A DNA stretch of 64,000 nucleotides from Gadus chalcogrammus (GCF_026213295.1 NC_079420.1:12780324-12844323); one strand, 5' to 3'; shown: positions 1-40,161, counted from the first letter of the stretch. Numbers and translations: made by a program. Notes: generated by a model from the letters alone, not told the origin.

Positions 1-12372
<12,372 letters not shown>

Positions 12373-15300
12373 CTGGGGAGACAGCAGACGGGGGGGAACC
12401 TTTTGGTCAGGTTTAGCTCCTTGAAGTGCTACTGGGCAATATACTGCCCAAAATGGATGGTCAATATAATGTCACAGAATGATCATATAACATTAAGAAC
12501 TAGAGGACCTCATTTCTTGCCCTGTGTATGTTATATCTCTCCTACTTCAACTGCATCCACTGTTCTACTTCTGATGTGTTAGCAAGACAAAGGGATGAGT
12601 TCAGAGAAAGGGAGTGTGAGTGCTGTGATCACTATTAACTTCCTTTCTAGTACAGCTTATGTTATTATGTAATTTGTGTGGTTTAAGGCACACTCAATAT
12701 GATTGGCCATTGCTGATTATTCTATCCTCTACTCAAGTTTTCAATAAAAGTAAACTTGTGACGTGTGTTAAATCTGTGCCTCTGTCTGTTGCTAACATTT
12801 ACTCTGCAGAATTGAAAATACAACAACAACATTGCGAACACCTTTTGTCTTGTCAGGGCCCTTCCCACTCATTGAGTTTGCCATCATTAGCAACCAGCAA
12901 CCGAAGCCAAACCCCCAGACAGAGCCGTGTCAAAAGCTGTGACAGTTCTTAATACCTCTCCTCCACCTCTCAAATCTACCTAGATTTATCCCGGTTTTTC
13001 CCTTCTTTTGTCGTTTGCTTCCTTATAGATGCAGAAAGTTATTGTTTAGCACAACTGGGGCCGTAGTGTAGGGAAGGCAAGTGTGCCATAACTATCACAA
13101 TAAATAAACACAGGATTGTACCCTAGAACAGACAAAAACTTTTGAAACAGAAATGTAAAAGGATATGGAATACAGATATATCTAGATCAGTTCACTTAAA
13201 AAAGAAAAAATATATATTAGTAAATTATCTTACACATCTTAATTTTAAATCTGCAACTATGTCGCTTTTCCACTCTACAACATCTAACATCATCTCAGAT
13301 TCACAACAACAATATAAAAAAAACTTTTTATACAACCAGCAGTACCTGTAAATGACACCGGTAGAGTTACTTGACATCAATCCCTCTTTAAGAATAATAA
13401 GAATAGCTGTCGGAAGCAGGCGGCTGCAGCCCCAGCTACTGACACGCGGCCTGTGGTGAAGCCTTGTGGCGAAGGCCCGGCTGGCACGGTGGTGAGCTTG
13501 GCACACATTTTGGCACATCTCCGAGCCAACTCTTAATACCCTCGGCCCAAAGACACACTGCCTGCCAACGCACGTCTGTGGTCATAGCTGGGCCCGATCA
13601 ATAAATTAAAGAATGAAAATCGCTTGCATATTTTGTAGAGTTGTCTTTCTACAATAACCTACTGGGAAGCAAATGGGCTATTTGTGACCAGTGTAACCGT
13701 ACACTCACAGAGCCATCATGGTCGCTTTCATAACTTTTCAACTTTCCTGAGCTTTTGCTCGTGGGCATATGTGGACAAAATGCATTTTGTCCACATATTT
13801 ATGTGTATCCAGAATTTCAGACATTCTATGGTAAGAGTGAAATAAACGTCACCTCACCTGGCTTCACCTCACAGTCGTGAACATACAGAAAAATGTATAC
13901 AGTTGTCATTAAGACAGTGAGTGCTGTAGCAGGTGAGGATTTTTTTTACGCTCACAACAGCAAAAAGTCATAATTCTGTCATATTTTAAAGGCCTAATAT
14001 GTGGGATAGTGTGATCTCATATGGGGTCAATTATTTTATTTAGTGCATATTATACTCGGGTGGAAAATGACAGATCATGTGTAGTGCAGTTAGGCTCTCT
14101 GTGCTCCAAGATAAGGGTCGGGAATACAAGAATGTTGTGTCCCACACCTGGAGGCCGTATGTAGGCCCAATGTGAATTTCATCGTAGATTTTCCACAAAA
14201 TGATAAATGAGGGCCAAAATGCCTGTCACCCATAAAACAAAGAAGAAAATCAACCCACCTTTTAAGCGTGTGTGTATGCACGTGTGTATGAGCAGCGGAG
14301 GAGTTCAAGGGATTCTTAAGGGATTTTAAGGGGTTTACCATCTGGGTGCAAGAAGGATACAAGAAGGGACAATGGGAGTGTGACACAAAAACCAGGGTTT
14401 AATGTCCCCACCACACAGACATACACACAGAAGCACAGAAACACATATGTGGTCGTACTTTGCAGAAGCCTAACCTGGAAACCTCCCGGTAATATGTGGA
14501 GGGAGGAAGAGATTTTCTCTTCACCTCCCCAGTTGGGACAAGAAGAATGTGCATGGCACGCACGCCGCACATAGAAATGCAATTAGCCAGTATGCATGAG
14601 TGGACTTGGAGAAATAAGGTGGTCTAGATTAGAACTAACTTCCTCTTCTTTCTTGCCTTCCCATGCCCTGCTCCATACACGCCAAACTTTCCATCTTCCA
14701 CACTCATTTCTTTATATCTTTTAATTCCTTCTACTCTCATTCCATTGAAATCAACCTCCTTACAATTTTTCTCTCTTCTTCTTTCCCAGTAAGTACAACA
14801 ATCTCCCTTTCTTTCCTTTCTTTCTTTTTTTCTTTCTTTCTTTCCGTTTTATTCCTTCCCTCATCCTTGTGCTCTGACTACATGGTATCCAAACAGCAGC
14901 ACAGTGTTTCTGTTCCACACCAGCACAAAACAGAGACAAAGCAGAATATATACTTGATGATATCTTAAGCATACGACCCCACTCCACCTGACACACATTT
15001 CATTTTACAACATTAATCCCAGCCTGTAAGCCTAAGGGTAGGCAATTTGACATAACCCACCCATTGTTTATAATATATTGTTAATTGTTCCCGCAAGGTA
15101 ATTCACAGTATTTCGGACACTGTGGCGCTCTGGCTTCAATGATATTTGCGGATCCAACCCGGGGGATCTGACCGTGTTGAGTCATGTAATAAGGGAAATC
15201 ATTTTGTTTGTTTGCACGTTTCCACCTGTGAGGTGCATAGAGAGTGATCAAACAAGAGTTGACAAATTAAACAAATATCAGCCTTTGTAGCAGGATGCGT

Positions 15301-15562
15301 TCAAGATCACCGATCTAGCGTAGTCATTCACGTTCGGTGAATAGAACAGGAAGTGCAACTTGTGCCGAAAGTGTTCACAACTTCAGATAATCGCTTGGCA
15401 GGTGTTTCGGTACCAAAGGAACCAGGTGGAGCCTCTCATAATGCCATTTTTATGTTTGCTGCAAGTATCAAGTATACTTCTTGATATATGTGCACTCACA
15501 GAATATCAGGCTTTGGCTGATTCAATCCGTGCTTGGCCAGTACTTCAACACCTACGCACCTA

Positions 15563-15736
<174 letters not shown>

Positions 15737-16339
15737 TTTCACAAAGAGATGTGATGTTTGCTTGGTCTGCTTGAGTAGACGTTACACTACTCCACTGCTT
15801 TCGACAGCATGTGTGAAGTGTGCCTAATATTTTCATGAGGTGCAATGTGTGATCCCTTCTCCCAACATTCTTAGAACATCAAATGTAAAACTTACTGGAC
15901 TATGGACTATGAGGGACTATGTCAGTTATTCGCCTCTGACCATAACAGCAAATTAACGTCTATCCCCAACACTCATCCCATCATACTTGATTTGTTCGCC
16001 TTGATAGCTTGTAAAATAGGCTTCACTCTAGTTTGCTGTGTCCCGTGAGGGAAATGATCTTATTGCTAAATAAAATTGCATGCGTTTTAAATTGTACATT
16101 GTTCATGCTAGGCGATAAACACACATTTGGAAAGCTATGTATTTTGAAAGGCAGAACCATACCAAATAATCACATATCCTCCTGATCTGGAGGGAATATT
16201 GAGCTATTTCTAATTGTAGACCTATATTCTTTATCTAACATTTTAGTGCAAGTCTATTGTCACTTTATTAACTCTCGTATAGTCTTAAGTTGATGTTGCT
16301 CCTTGATTAAACACAAAGGTATGTCTGTTTTTGTTTGTG

Positions 16340-16444
<105 letters not shown>

Positions 16445-18668
16445 TGTGGGTGTGTGTGTGTGTGTGCTTGTGTGTTTGTGTGTGTGTACTCTGCAGCTGT
16501 GAGGTATGAACTATAAAGGTTTCTGCTTTTCAACGTTTTTTTGTTAATGTAATAAAGAAATGTCACTGATAAATTTAATTATTAGGACGCATTGGACAGT
16601 GAAAATGTATGCTGTGAAATATTACAGCCTGATCAATTATATTGCTGGTGAATCCAAAATGAGCTCTCACAGCCCAGTGTGATTTTTAAGCATATTTTAA
16701 ATCGGAGTCGTGTGTAAAGCTGCTTCAAAGAGTAATGCAAAACTGGACCGACCAATCAGTAAAATGTATGCTAGTTGTTTGTTCTAATAAAATATTGCTA
16801 TATTTTTGAGATATGGTCTACCACAAATTAAAAGCCCTGGAAGAGTGCAGTATCTTCTGCGCTCTGGCAGTATGGCTGCAGTTTAGTAAAAATAAATTCA
16901 AAGCATAATAATTTCATCCATCTCTCAGACATGCTGGGAAACGGCTTTAATCCACTCAGATAAACGAAATCCAAATCATAGAATCACAACACCAAAGGGT
17001 AGCCCAGATTTTGGGATGTATTGCTCGAAGGTCGCAGACTAGACCCGTTTATGAAAAGTTTTTGAAATATAGTGAAAGATACATAAGCAAATGTAAGGGA
17101 ATGTGGGAATATGTTATGAATATGGAGATATGTTATGAATCTACCAACAACGTGTCTTAAATGCATATATACACATTTTACTGTGGTTTAAGTCTTGTTT
17201 GACACCCGACACCGACCGCGAGATTATTAAAGATACTAAGGCCCGAGCGAAATGCCCCGACTGGCCAAATAGTTAGTTGATGCTCGCCATACAATCCTAT
17301 TGACAATGTATGTTGGCGGTAAATAAAAGTACTTTTTAAAAAAATAACCCAAGATGTAACTTGTTATTAAATGTCGCACACGTCACACACTTTCCTAGAC
17401 AGTTCTACGAGTTGCAGAACTGAGCCGGAGGAATCTAAAACCTTTCGACTCTCCAAATATCTGGGTAATGTACAATAAGTCGCTTCGTTAACTGGTTATA
17501 ATAACATTATAACGTTTCACAACACCGTTTTTTTAATCTTTGCAGGTAGGTAGGTTTACAAAAAGGTTATTATCCGCACAAAATCCCAGCACTACTTCCA
17601 AGTTTCTCCTAGGGCTCCATGTTCAGTTACCATCGTGTGGCTACCTTCGAAGGGTGCCCGAACAAACAAGTCAACCTACCGTGAACTATCCACACCAAGC
17701 AACTCCAAAGCAACACCAATTCCTTGAGTAAAATTCCCATTGCAAGTCGTCTCCACCTTAAATCCATATTTGGGACTCCATAATGAGCGTGGTCTACTCC
17801 TTGAGAAAGGTGTATAGTAGTCCACTCCGCTGTGAATGCTTCTCCAAAGTTGTATTGTAAGAATCCCAGCGATACTTTTTGTTCCGCCGACTCGCGCTAC
17901 TTCGTACTCCAGGCTGAGCGACGACCCAGCGTACTACATAACGGCAGGCGGAACTGACGTCTATGGCAAGCCATTTTAGCTTCGGCCCCAAACTTTATTC
18001 GCCCTATCCCAAGTCCAGAAGCTTTACTCAGTGGAAGAATTACACTTAAGTTGGTTAAGGTTTTTATTCAAGACAGAAGATACATCATTATTACAATTGA
18101 GTTCCATTTTTACTAGTAACAACAAGTTGCTAACATAGGCTATGTTAATCAAGTAAATGGAAAATGATCCTTGTTGTCTTCAGTACAATCGTTATTTTTT
18201 TTATTAAGGTAATCTAAATATCTCCATTCAAAGACTTTTATTACCAAACATTTGAGGTTGAAATGATTGTCACCAAACAAAATTAATGTTACTCAGTAAC
18301 ATTAATTATGTATATTTTTTATGTCGATCCCAATGGACATGACATTAGCAATAAAATATATAAAATATAATAAAATAGGACTATGCAATTGAACCTGCAT
18401 GATGATGATGATTATTATAAAAAATATAAAGCTACTAATAATAACAATAAGGATTATTATTATTATTATTAAGATCACAGAGGATAATCTGTCCTGTATT
18501 TTTACCACCTATTTTAAATGTTTTGTCCCTTTTGGCGCCAACTAGTGGTTAAAGAAAGTCCACCCTTCAAATGACCTCATGCCATTTCCTACCTCAGCAT
18601 CAATGATGACTTCTGATAGCCTCTGTAATTATCTGATAATACCTGATCATCACAATCTGTGTGTGTCG

Positions 18669-18670
<2 letters not shown>

Positions 18671-18726
<56 letters not shown>
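18671..18726. repeat. (GT)n microsatellite, about 56 bp
   Basis: GT tract in the gene-poor region. Confidence 0.95.
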
Positions 18727-18728
<2 letters not shown>

Positions 18729-21557
18729 CTGTGTGTGGGTTTGTGTGAGGCCAGCGCTGTTTTAGTTCTAGATAATAAAATGATAGATATATGGTTTCTA
18801 TTACTTGCAACCACATTAGTGGTTACAATGTTGACATGGTCTATGCAAAGAAGTATATAAAACCTGGGAAGAGGTGTGCGGGTACGACATAATACCTCTC
18901 TTTAACTATACATCTGACAGTATATCACTATCTTCTGGGATTAGTCAAGTAGACAGTCATGTGTCCAATAGGACTTGTGAGGTGAATTGGCAGATGCCAG
19001 GAAGAATAAATAGTGCTAATAATAGTTGGTCTTCCTGAAGGTGTGCTGATAAAGATTTTTTCTTGGCATTCGCCATGCCACCTTGTGTCAATATTAGCAA
19101 CAAGCATCTCAAACTATCAAGCCAAAGACATACTTCCAATAAAATCCTTAAAGAATCCTTAAAAATTAGCTGCAACTAAAATGATATGCGTAACTATAAA
19201 AGCCAAATTTTCAGCGAAAGCATCTGGCCAAAATAGACGAATTAAATCAGAAACATCAGTCAATGGTGCAATTGCACAGGAGCGCATGTCTAATGTAATG
19301 AAATATCACAAAAAGACAGGATTCTCATAATTTATTTTTTGGCAAATAAACATCTTTCAATAGTGCATTAACACAATGTCAAAGTTGTTATGGAAATATT
19401 AGGACTTCAAGGAACTAACTGGGCCATGAAACATAATTCAATAGTGAACACATGAGCCAGTGTTATTTCTAGAATATTGGACATTTACATTTGCGAACAT
19501 GAGCAAATCTTAGAATGTGAGTTCCAAGTAATATTAACAAAGTCAAAATCCTAGCAAATACACATTTTGGCAGATGACAGGAAGAATAAGTCACACCTGA
19601 TTTGTAATGTCTGAAAACTTGTCACACTTGACACACGCAGAAATATAGTGACCTTTTTTTCGAGCAGTTTCAATAGTTGCAAACTAAACTTGAACAACCC
19701 ACATAAACATACTTTCACATACACATACTCAGCCTTCACCCCAGTATATCAATGTTCTTACATGGTACATGCAGAATATCAAACACCAGTTGATCAGAAA
19801 CAGACAATCACTCAGACACCAAACTCACTTTTCTGTATTGCGAGACATACAAATACTCAAGAATCCATAACACTAATGAATGATGGCTGTTATTCCTCTG
19901 GCTCCACAATGATCTGCTTCAGCCAAACTTTGGCGATGGCCCATGTGGAAGACTTAAGTGTACGGTATATCAATGAGGAGATGAAAGGGCATTTTATTCA
20001 TCTTGGAATCAGAGAGAATCAAATGCACTTAATGATTCGGTTTGTGTTTTCTGGTTTTGGGAACTGTTTTTGATGGATACAATAACCCAAGGCAAATAAA
20101 AAGTGAATATTGAATGTGTAAAATTACACAACAAAAGAAAAATGTAAACAAAGGGATTTCAGTCAGAGCTGGAGACATCGTCAGCATTACACAAGCTACA
20201 TTCATTTACAAAGTTCCTGAAAATAACAATAGTTAAGCTTGCTCTATAATGTAAATTTCCTTTGGTGCATATTATAAACATTTTGAAGTTAGTAAACAAG
20301 TTCATAAACTAGTTTCTATACAAAATCATATAATGGTTTGCAAGTGTCCAGGCTGGAATGCAATATTTGAAATGGTTAAAGGAAAAGCCTTTGCTTAATG
20401 TTCAATGAATTACAAAACCCAGTCAGAAATGTTGGTGTACATGTCCACAATACATAATTATGAATTCCGGTAAATATAGCTTTAGTGCATTATCAAAAAT
20501 AAAGTGGTTCAAATGTTACACTCTGATATATGGAGATACATTGAATAGCAAAAGCAGACCAAACGACAGAATGGAAGACTCTGGAGGGAATCAATTTGAA
20601 ATGAACAGACGGATGCAAAAAATAAATGGCGAGAGGTTACATTTGCATAAGCCCCTTAAACTTAATCAACCGACACAATCTTCCACATGGTGGTCCATCC
20701 CTCTCTGGCCCATCTCCATCCAGACCAGACATAGGCCTTAAAGAAGTGTGAAGAACACAAGGCGCGCACATACACTGCTGCTGTGCAAGAGAGACGGAAA
20801 AACGAACTATTTCCTCAGTTGGCATCAATACCTTTTAAGGCTCAAACATCCTTCTCGGAAAAATACTTGCAGTTCTCTAGTTTTTTTTCTATCTTGAATC
20901 ATTGCAGAAGTGCCAATAATTCCTTATACTTAATCATTTTTACGATGTACATTTTCTGCAGCTGGTTGTGGTTGAAAGACACATTTCAAATTGTATCCTC
21001 TACCAAACAACGATAACATCAGGGATTAAGTCACCACCAACCTTCAATATCCATCCCATAAAAATAGAAAATAATTGAAGCAAATGTATAATCAATGTAA
21101 ACAAAATTAATTTGTGCATAAACAATTTGTATGGTGTGTTGTATGCAAGGTCTTTTTTGCGGTTCAGCACTTAAAACCTTCACACAGGCCAAATCCAAAC
21201 CCGTGTATCAAGGCACCAGTTACTACAGCGACTATTGTCTGCACTTGTCCAAAACAATTTAATTTAAACTTTAAACATTACCCTCAGTTACTTCTTCCGT
21301 GTTGTAACATAGAGGCCACCCCCCAAAAACCCTACTGTTATCAATGCTGCTGCCTCTCAAATGTATTCGATGCGTGTGATCTTCGGGAAAGAAAAATGGA
21401 AAGGGATCCACAATGCACTCATATCATGTATATGCCTTGTAAGTCCCGGGTAGGAAGACAATGAACCCAGTTCCTGAGGAAACCTTAGCCAGCTCTTCCT
21501 TGCTGAAGCTCTCTCAGCCCTCTTCAGCTCCTAGTAGCATCACCCCATTCCCCGTCC

Positions 21558-24182
<2,625 letters not shown>

Positions 24183-25021
24183 AATGGTGGAGTTGGGGAA
24201 CACATACACCCACGCACACACACATACATACACCCACGAACAACCAAACACCCTTACATATAAAGCTGTGCAAGAGCACAACCCACATTCACAGTGATTG
24301 TACAGCAAAATAAATAACTGTACAAGTCACCTGCATTCAGGGGGAAACAGGGGATCAAGGAGCAGTGGAGGGAGGGAGACGATAACACCACAATTAATCA
24401 TCAAGAAAAAAAAGCATAAATGTTTGACACGATCCGAATTTGGGGAAATCAGTCATACGCCATCAAATTGTGATACAGTTTCGAACGTAACGTTGCAGTA
24501 AAGTTTTGGAAACTAAAGCTATATTTGTTCCAAATAACTAACTTTGCAAATCTCCCACTAGTGGATAAAATTCCAAGAATAATAGGCTTCCGGAGAGGTC
24601 TTGTAGCCCTCCCTAAATGTAAACAACAAAACGTGCCAACGTGGAAGACAACTGACAACCTAGCTTACATCCTAGCGGCACTTCATTCGGCATTATGCTA
24701 GTTCAGTTCACAGTCAACTTAACTCTGGGCCATCTTATATCAACCACTAATGCGGTCACTTTATTATCACATTTAAAGTTATTCGTTAGCGGGAGCAAAC
24801 GATTGACGATACCAAACGATGCTCAATGTGACAGCTATAATGCTAAGCTAATACAGTTTGCCATTCCTACGTGAACAGAAGTCAATAAGCAATTTAAATT
24901 AACTCGGTTCACTGTTTCTTTATTAGCGTGAACATCGTCCGAGCAGTGAAGTAAACGCTAAAACGGAAAACTAGGCTAGCTACTTCCCTCATGTCATCCC
25001 ACTAGCAGTTTCGTGACTTAC

Positions 25022-25075
25022 CAGTTCTGGACCGCCGCTGTCTTCTCTACACACATTTAGAAGACCACACGTAAT
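25022..25075 (-). promoter_or_regulatory. Putative noncoding first exon and promoter side of c11orf24
   Basis: On the minus strand the sequence ends at a good donor (CCAGAACTG then GTAAGTCACG) and lacks a useful start codon, as expected for a 5'UTR exon spliced to the coding exon ending at 24182. The outer limit is a guess. Confidence 0.4.
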
Positions 25076-25626
25076 GTTCTCTGCCCGGATTCTTATAAAC
25101 AGATCTACCACCAAGTATGTGGCTATGTTGTTCAGAGTGTCACCGTATTACTGGTGGCCAGTAGCGGGAACAGAAGAGGAAGTGACTGTGCTGGACAGAT
25201 TAGCTTGCACTACAATGTTTTACCAGGAGATGGTGGCAAGATCCACCGATATGATTCCGACTGCCAATAAAAATTTATTCAAATAAAGTTCGAAAGAATT
25301 TGTCATCAGATTGTCATACGATGTCAGAAGAAACTAATAATATAGATAACAAAAGCTATAGATGTAGACTTACAATTTAATATAATTTATCATCATATTA
25401 ATTCGTTTTTTTATTTTTGGTCTCTTTCAAATTTAATTCAAAAAGCTTTATTAGCATGGGAAACAAACGTTTACATTGGCGGTAAAAGAAAAAAATAGGA
25501 GGTCTAAATATTAAACGGTAAATTCAAAATATATATACATATGAAATAGCAGAATATTAAATTAAATATATAAGGATAATAAGACGGTACAACAAGTCTA
25601 TAAGCATTATAAACAGACCTCAAGAT

Positions 25627-25950
<324 letters not shown>

Positions 25951-26031
25951 CTTTCAAACAGTCTTACACACACTTTCACTTAGCCACTCCATAATCTTAT
26001 TTGACGGCGGACGCATCAACACCCTTGCAGC

Positions 26032-27780
26032 ATGGCAACTTTGAATTTCTCTGTTACACTTTTAAAACGTTCAGTGACCAACTTGGTCCAGAGGGCCAAT
26101 CTGTATTCTAAACCTGCCAAACACCACATTTCAGCTGGGGTAAGTGTAATGTCTATTGCCTGTAGCCTGAGGGGCGAAGTCAAGCACGGATAGTGCGTGG
26201 CTGTACCGATATTGATTATATATTAAACTGGCGACTCATATCGTTTACAAAAAGTAGTTTAGTCCATAGTCGTCGATATCCTACGTTTCTGCGTGAAGTG
26301 TTGCATACCTCAAGGCTATCTGAGGACAGCACAAAAACAGTTTCGCAGACTGCGTAGCTCGTGCGCGGTCTGTAGGCCGATTCAGAAATAGCACCCTGCT
26401 ATCATTTCTCCTTGCGACACAAGTGCGGTCGACCATTATTAATCTCGATTCCCACACGTAGACGTAGGTCGACACGACCAAGAATAACAAAATTAAATAG
26501 ACCGTGCGTATCAAATTGTTGATGAATTTAATCCTGGCATATGCCTACATTAATTCGGTAATTTATTAGTTAATATGAATTACATTCTCGGTCCTATTTT
26601 AAAGAACAATACCAGGTGACTTGGGTTTATGATTGCAGAACGCTGCCCACTTGAACTTGTGCCAAGTTTCTATGACCTTGCTTTGCCTTGCTTGGTTTAC
26701 TTAGGGCAGACAAACTAAACGTAGGCTATGCTAGCCTAAGCCTATACGTTTTATGTCAGATATGTGTAACCCCTTTTACTTCATTCATTCATTGTATTTT
26801 TAAATGCATCAATACTGCCCTGCCAACAAACAACCTCTTATGCTTTCGTATGTAACAACATACAGCATAGCCTACCCATTGTCACTGACAAAAGTCATTT
26901 AAAACATTCAAATTCCAAACATATGTGTTAAATAACAATAGTGTGGCTTGCTTTGCAACCACACTAACTAGAGAAAGACAATATGTCAAGGATATTGTCG
27001 AAACAAATAGTTTCTTTATCCACTGATTTGACAAACATATCTTCACAACCTATCATGGCTTTAACACAGTTGATCACAAGACTGCTTTCTCGTAGCCTTT
27101 TAGCCTAATTTTACCACTGAGCCCTTTTTAATTGGATTGTCAACAGAGTGCTGAGGATAGCATCCTAAAACAATCTAGTCAAGTGTTTGATTGGCACAGT
27201 GACGTTGCTACTTGTCATCAACTGTCAACCAACCAACTGTCGCTCAAAGCCTTCTACAAGTGCTGCATTGTCAATTCACAGACAACACTTAATAAAGCTC
27301 TTTCAACAGTATCGGAAGAAGTTCATATTTCTGAATTTCTTTGAAATATATTGAAATAGTGTCAATTATAATTACAAATTATAATTGACACTATTTCAAC
27401 ATATTTCAAAGAAATACAGAAATATGAATTTCACATGTGGGGTGCCACTATTAGTCGCTTAATGCATACAATTCAGGAATTCATGGATCATTATAAAATG
27501 AATACTTGTTTCTTGCCTGACAGATAAAGCAAAATATTGCCAACCTCCCTTTGCACTCTGGTAACATGTGACCAGCATTTACTCTCATTTAGAAATATTT
27601 CTAAATGACTAAATGATGAATGTATAATAAGATATGCATAGCCCTAGGGATATAAACCTCTCTGTGTGCATGTCCTCCCTGCAGGAGCAGGCCATAGCTA
27701 TGACCGTCATGGTGGTCACCATCCTGGGTCCCTCTGGCTGGATCCTGGCTCACCTGGAGGACTACAAGAAGAAAGACTAG
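26032..27780 (+). CDS. cox8a: Cytochrome c oxidase subunit 8 (67 aa)
   Basis: Small nuclear-encoded subunit of mitochondrial complex IV. Exon 26032-26139 encodes the start and a basic, amphipathic presequence (TLLKRSVTNLVQRANLYSKP). Exon 27685-27780 encodes the end of the mature chain, EQAIAMTVMVVTILGPSGWI then LAHLEDYKKKD and a TAG stop. The GPSGWILAHLEDYK segment is the hallmark of COX8: one inner-membrane helix with a short intermembrane tail. The total of 67 residues compares with about 69 in human COX8A. The intron is 1.5 kb and holds a long inverted repeat. Possible poly(A) signals are AATAAA at 27982 and 28114. The a/b paralogue assignment is inferred from neighbouring genes only. Confidence 0.93.
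27318..27432. repeat. Nearly perfect inverted repeat, 56-bp arms, 3-bp loop
   Basis: Left arm 27318-27373 and right arm 27377-27432 are reverse complements apart from a few mismatches, separated only by ACA. The repeat is A/T-rich and lies inside the cox8 intron. Confidence 0.93.
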
Positions 27781-28228
27781 AGCCCAGAGGGGGTGGAAGA
27801 CCGGATGGGAGGGAGGGAGGGACCAAGCAGAACACCCAGAGGGGAAACCAGCGCTAGTTGCAGCCCTAGCATCCAGGCTTGTCCTTCCTGCCTGTGTATC
27901 TGAAGGAAGAAGATTGAAGTGGACCTCTGGTGGTTACCCTTTATCATGCCACACTCTGTGTCAGCCTATTAACAATCATGTAATAAATACCTTAGCTCTG
28001 TTCTGCCTTGTAATTATTCTGCTCCCCTTGTGGATGTTGCGTTTGTTATTGTTTGTCTAAGGCCCTAGTGACGTACAGCCTAATTATTTCTTCGTAACAA
28101 GGGAAAAATTGTCAATAAAAGGGATTGTTTTTTCTCAATAGATATTATTATGCGGAGGGCCCCTTATAGTGCTGACAATACCTTTATATAAAGTTCATAA
28201 TAGAAGCTAGTCATAAATGTTGAGCAAT

Positions 28229-28309
28229 CATTTTGGTCAAGTTTATTTTAGGCAATATCAAAATATTATGGCATTTTGGTCAAGTTTATTTTAGGCAATA
28301 TCAAAATAT
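28229..28309. repeat. Tandem duplication, two copies, period 43 bp
   Basis: The segment starting CATTTTGGTCAAGTTTATTT occurs at 28229 and again at 28272 with the same following bases, just beyond the cox8 poly(A) signals. Confidence 0.93.
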
Positions 28310-29610
28310 CAAACATTTCTGTATGGCTTTAGAAATCCATTTTTTTTTCCTTAATCGCCAACTGGATGATCATTAAAAAACTTTTGTCAGTTTCACAGTT
28401 GCAGCACTAATTAAGTTTCTAATGTGTCTATTCAGAAACTAGCAAAGCCGGTAAAAGAGAGCGATAAAGTGTTCTACCTACAAAATGAAGAACCAAGAGA
28501 CCCGTGTCCACTGTCCAACTATCTAAATCACCAAGACACTCAAATGAAAAACAACAATCTTTGAATCCTACTAATCCAGTCAATATTCACACAATTGAAG
28601 AGTGCACTGACTTAATAATGTCCAGTTTAAAAGACCGACCTACAGACTAGACCACAGCATGGTAACCATCTTGTAAAAAATGACAGACAAAATTTTAATA
28701 TGAAGTTTTTACTTTAAATACAGCCCACATTGGTTTGTTAGGTAAGTTGGTGAGGGAAAATATTATTACAATGACCATATCAATGGTTAAATTAAACATA
28801 AATTATCTTTAACAGTCTTTCATTCTCATTCTGCAGATGCAACACATTTCCATTACAACTCAAATACAATATTTCTCACTCTATGTTAAAAAACTGATTG
28901 TGATGCCACATATCCATGAGGAAAAATACTTTGACTATCTAAATATAGTTTAATATAATAAAATATGAATAAAGCTAATACATTTTGCACAAAACCTGTT
29001 GAGTTACACAGAGCATTAACAGACCTTTAAACCTTTTTTTAGAACAGATTCATGTGTCAACTCATAGATATAGGATAAAGTACTGTTCAAAATATTAAAG
29101 TTATAACAGGTACAGTAGATGCCAAAATTTTGCATGGGTTATGGCTGATTTAATATTTATCATTTTACAAGTAGCATGTATCTCAAATGATCATTGTGTG
29201 CATGTTTGTGTGTTTTTCTATCCTGGTGGCTTCATAACCCAATATATCACTCATGCCGTGGGGACCAACATTAGTTAAATTAAAGGCTTGTCATGAATTG
29301 TTCAATTACTAATAGTGGTGTTGATAGATACCAATAGAGAAATGGATGACCCGTCCTGAAACATGACTGGTCCCCTGGAGGGGAAAAAAGTCAGGTTGAG
29401 ATTTATGAGCGAGTTTTGGATTTTCAAAGTCGTTTTTATGTTCAAATCTATTTAGTATATATTTAGCAGTTCAAATCATGTCTCAGACCCTTCAGAAAGG
29501 TTGGATCCCATCAAGCACCTTTCAGTGGTCCTCACGGTGTGATAAGACGGCTGTGAGTGAGCGAGTGAGCATCTGTGCATGCATCTTCATGTGCGTCCTA
29601 AGTGTGTTGA
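28310..29610. other. Convergent intergenic space / 3' ends of cox8 and ric8a
   Basis: A/T-rich sequence with no recognised exon. It separates the 3' end of cox8 from the ric8a stop codon and probably includes the ric8a 3'UTR. Confidence 0.5.
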
Positions 29611-39453
<9,843 letters not shown>

Positions 39454-39811
39454 CGTTGTTCAGTGTGCTGAATCGCTATTCTTAAATCATTTATCTCAGC
39501 AGGACGTCATTTATGCCGGGCGAACATGAACTGTCAGGCTAGTAATCCTTGAAAACTCAAGAGCCTGGGGATTGAAGCGATTAAAAGATGCTTTTACCAT
39601 CGCTTTAAGCCTACCTACATTGGCCGATGCAAAGCCTAGCGGGAGTTGTAGTTTTACTAAGAAGAGGTCCTTCCAAAATAAATATCCGCCCAAATCAATA
39701 ACTGAATGTATAATACTTGTATTCGTCTGTATTTAAAAATTAGTAAGCTTGGCTGTAATGACTGGTATAGACGAACTGTATTTACTGAACAAACACAATA
39801 AGAAAATGGAC

Positions 39812-39883
39812 GGGCTCGTCCGGGATTTGAACCCGGGACCTCTCGCACCCAAAGCGAGAATCATACCCCTAGACCAACGAGCC
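39812..39883 (-). tRNA. tRNA-Pro (anticodon TGG)
   Basis: A 72-nt cloverleaf on the minus strand. The acceptor stem GGCTCGT pairs with ACGAGCC. The anticodon arm is CTCGC-TTTGGGT-GCGAG with anticodon TGG. The T arm has GGTTCAAATCC with CCCGG pairing, and the D arm contains the A-box region TGGTCTAGGGG. No intron. It sits in the roughly 840-bp divergent interval between ric8a and the exonuclease gene. Confidence 0.96.
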
Positions 39884-40150
39884 ACACGAAGCATCCTTAG
39901 TCATCTTTGAACATTATATTTTTTTGGAAAGGTGAAAATTATGTAGCATTGAAAAAAGAACCTAGTTGAATAACCAGTTGTCTAGTCTTATCTTGATAAT
40001 AACACAATTTCAGAAATAATATTTGAATGGGGTAGGCCTACTCGGAGTTAGTTGATAGTTAGTTATTATTTATTAGTCTTTTATTTTAGTCGGAGAGGGC
40101 AGCTTGCTTGCGTCGTATCAATATGGCACAAAGAAGAACCGCTTTAACCG

Positions 40151-40161
40151 CACATGCGCAG
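40151..40161. promoter_or_regulatory. NRF1-like site upstream of the exonuclease gene
   Basis: CACATGCGCAG, close to the NRF1 consensus (GCGCATGCGC), about 140 bp upstream of the start codon at 40291. A single motif match without further support. Confidence 0.35.

Noticed and set aside
17794..17991. Minus-strand frame MGPKLKWLAIDVSS... as lrp5 exon 1
   Set aside because: No hydrophobic signal sequence, and no donor in the required phase to join exon 2.
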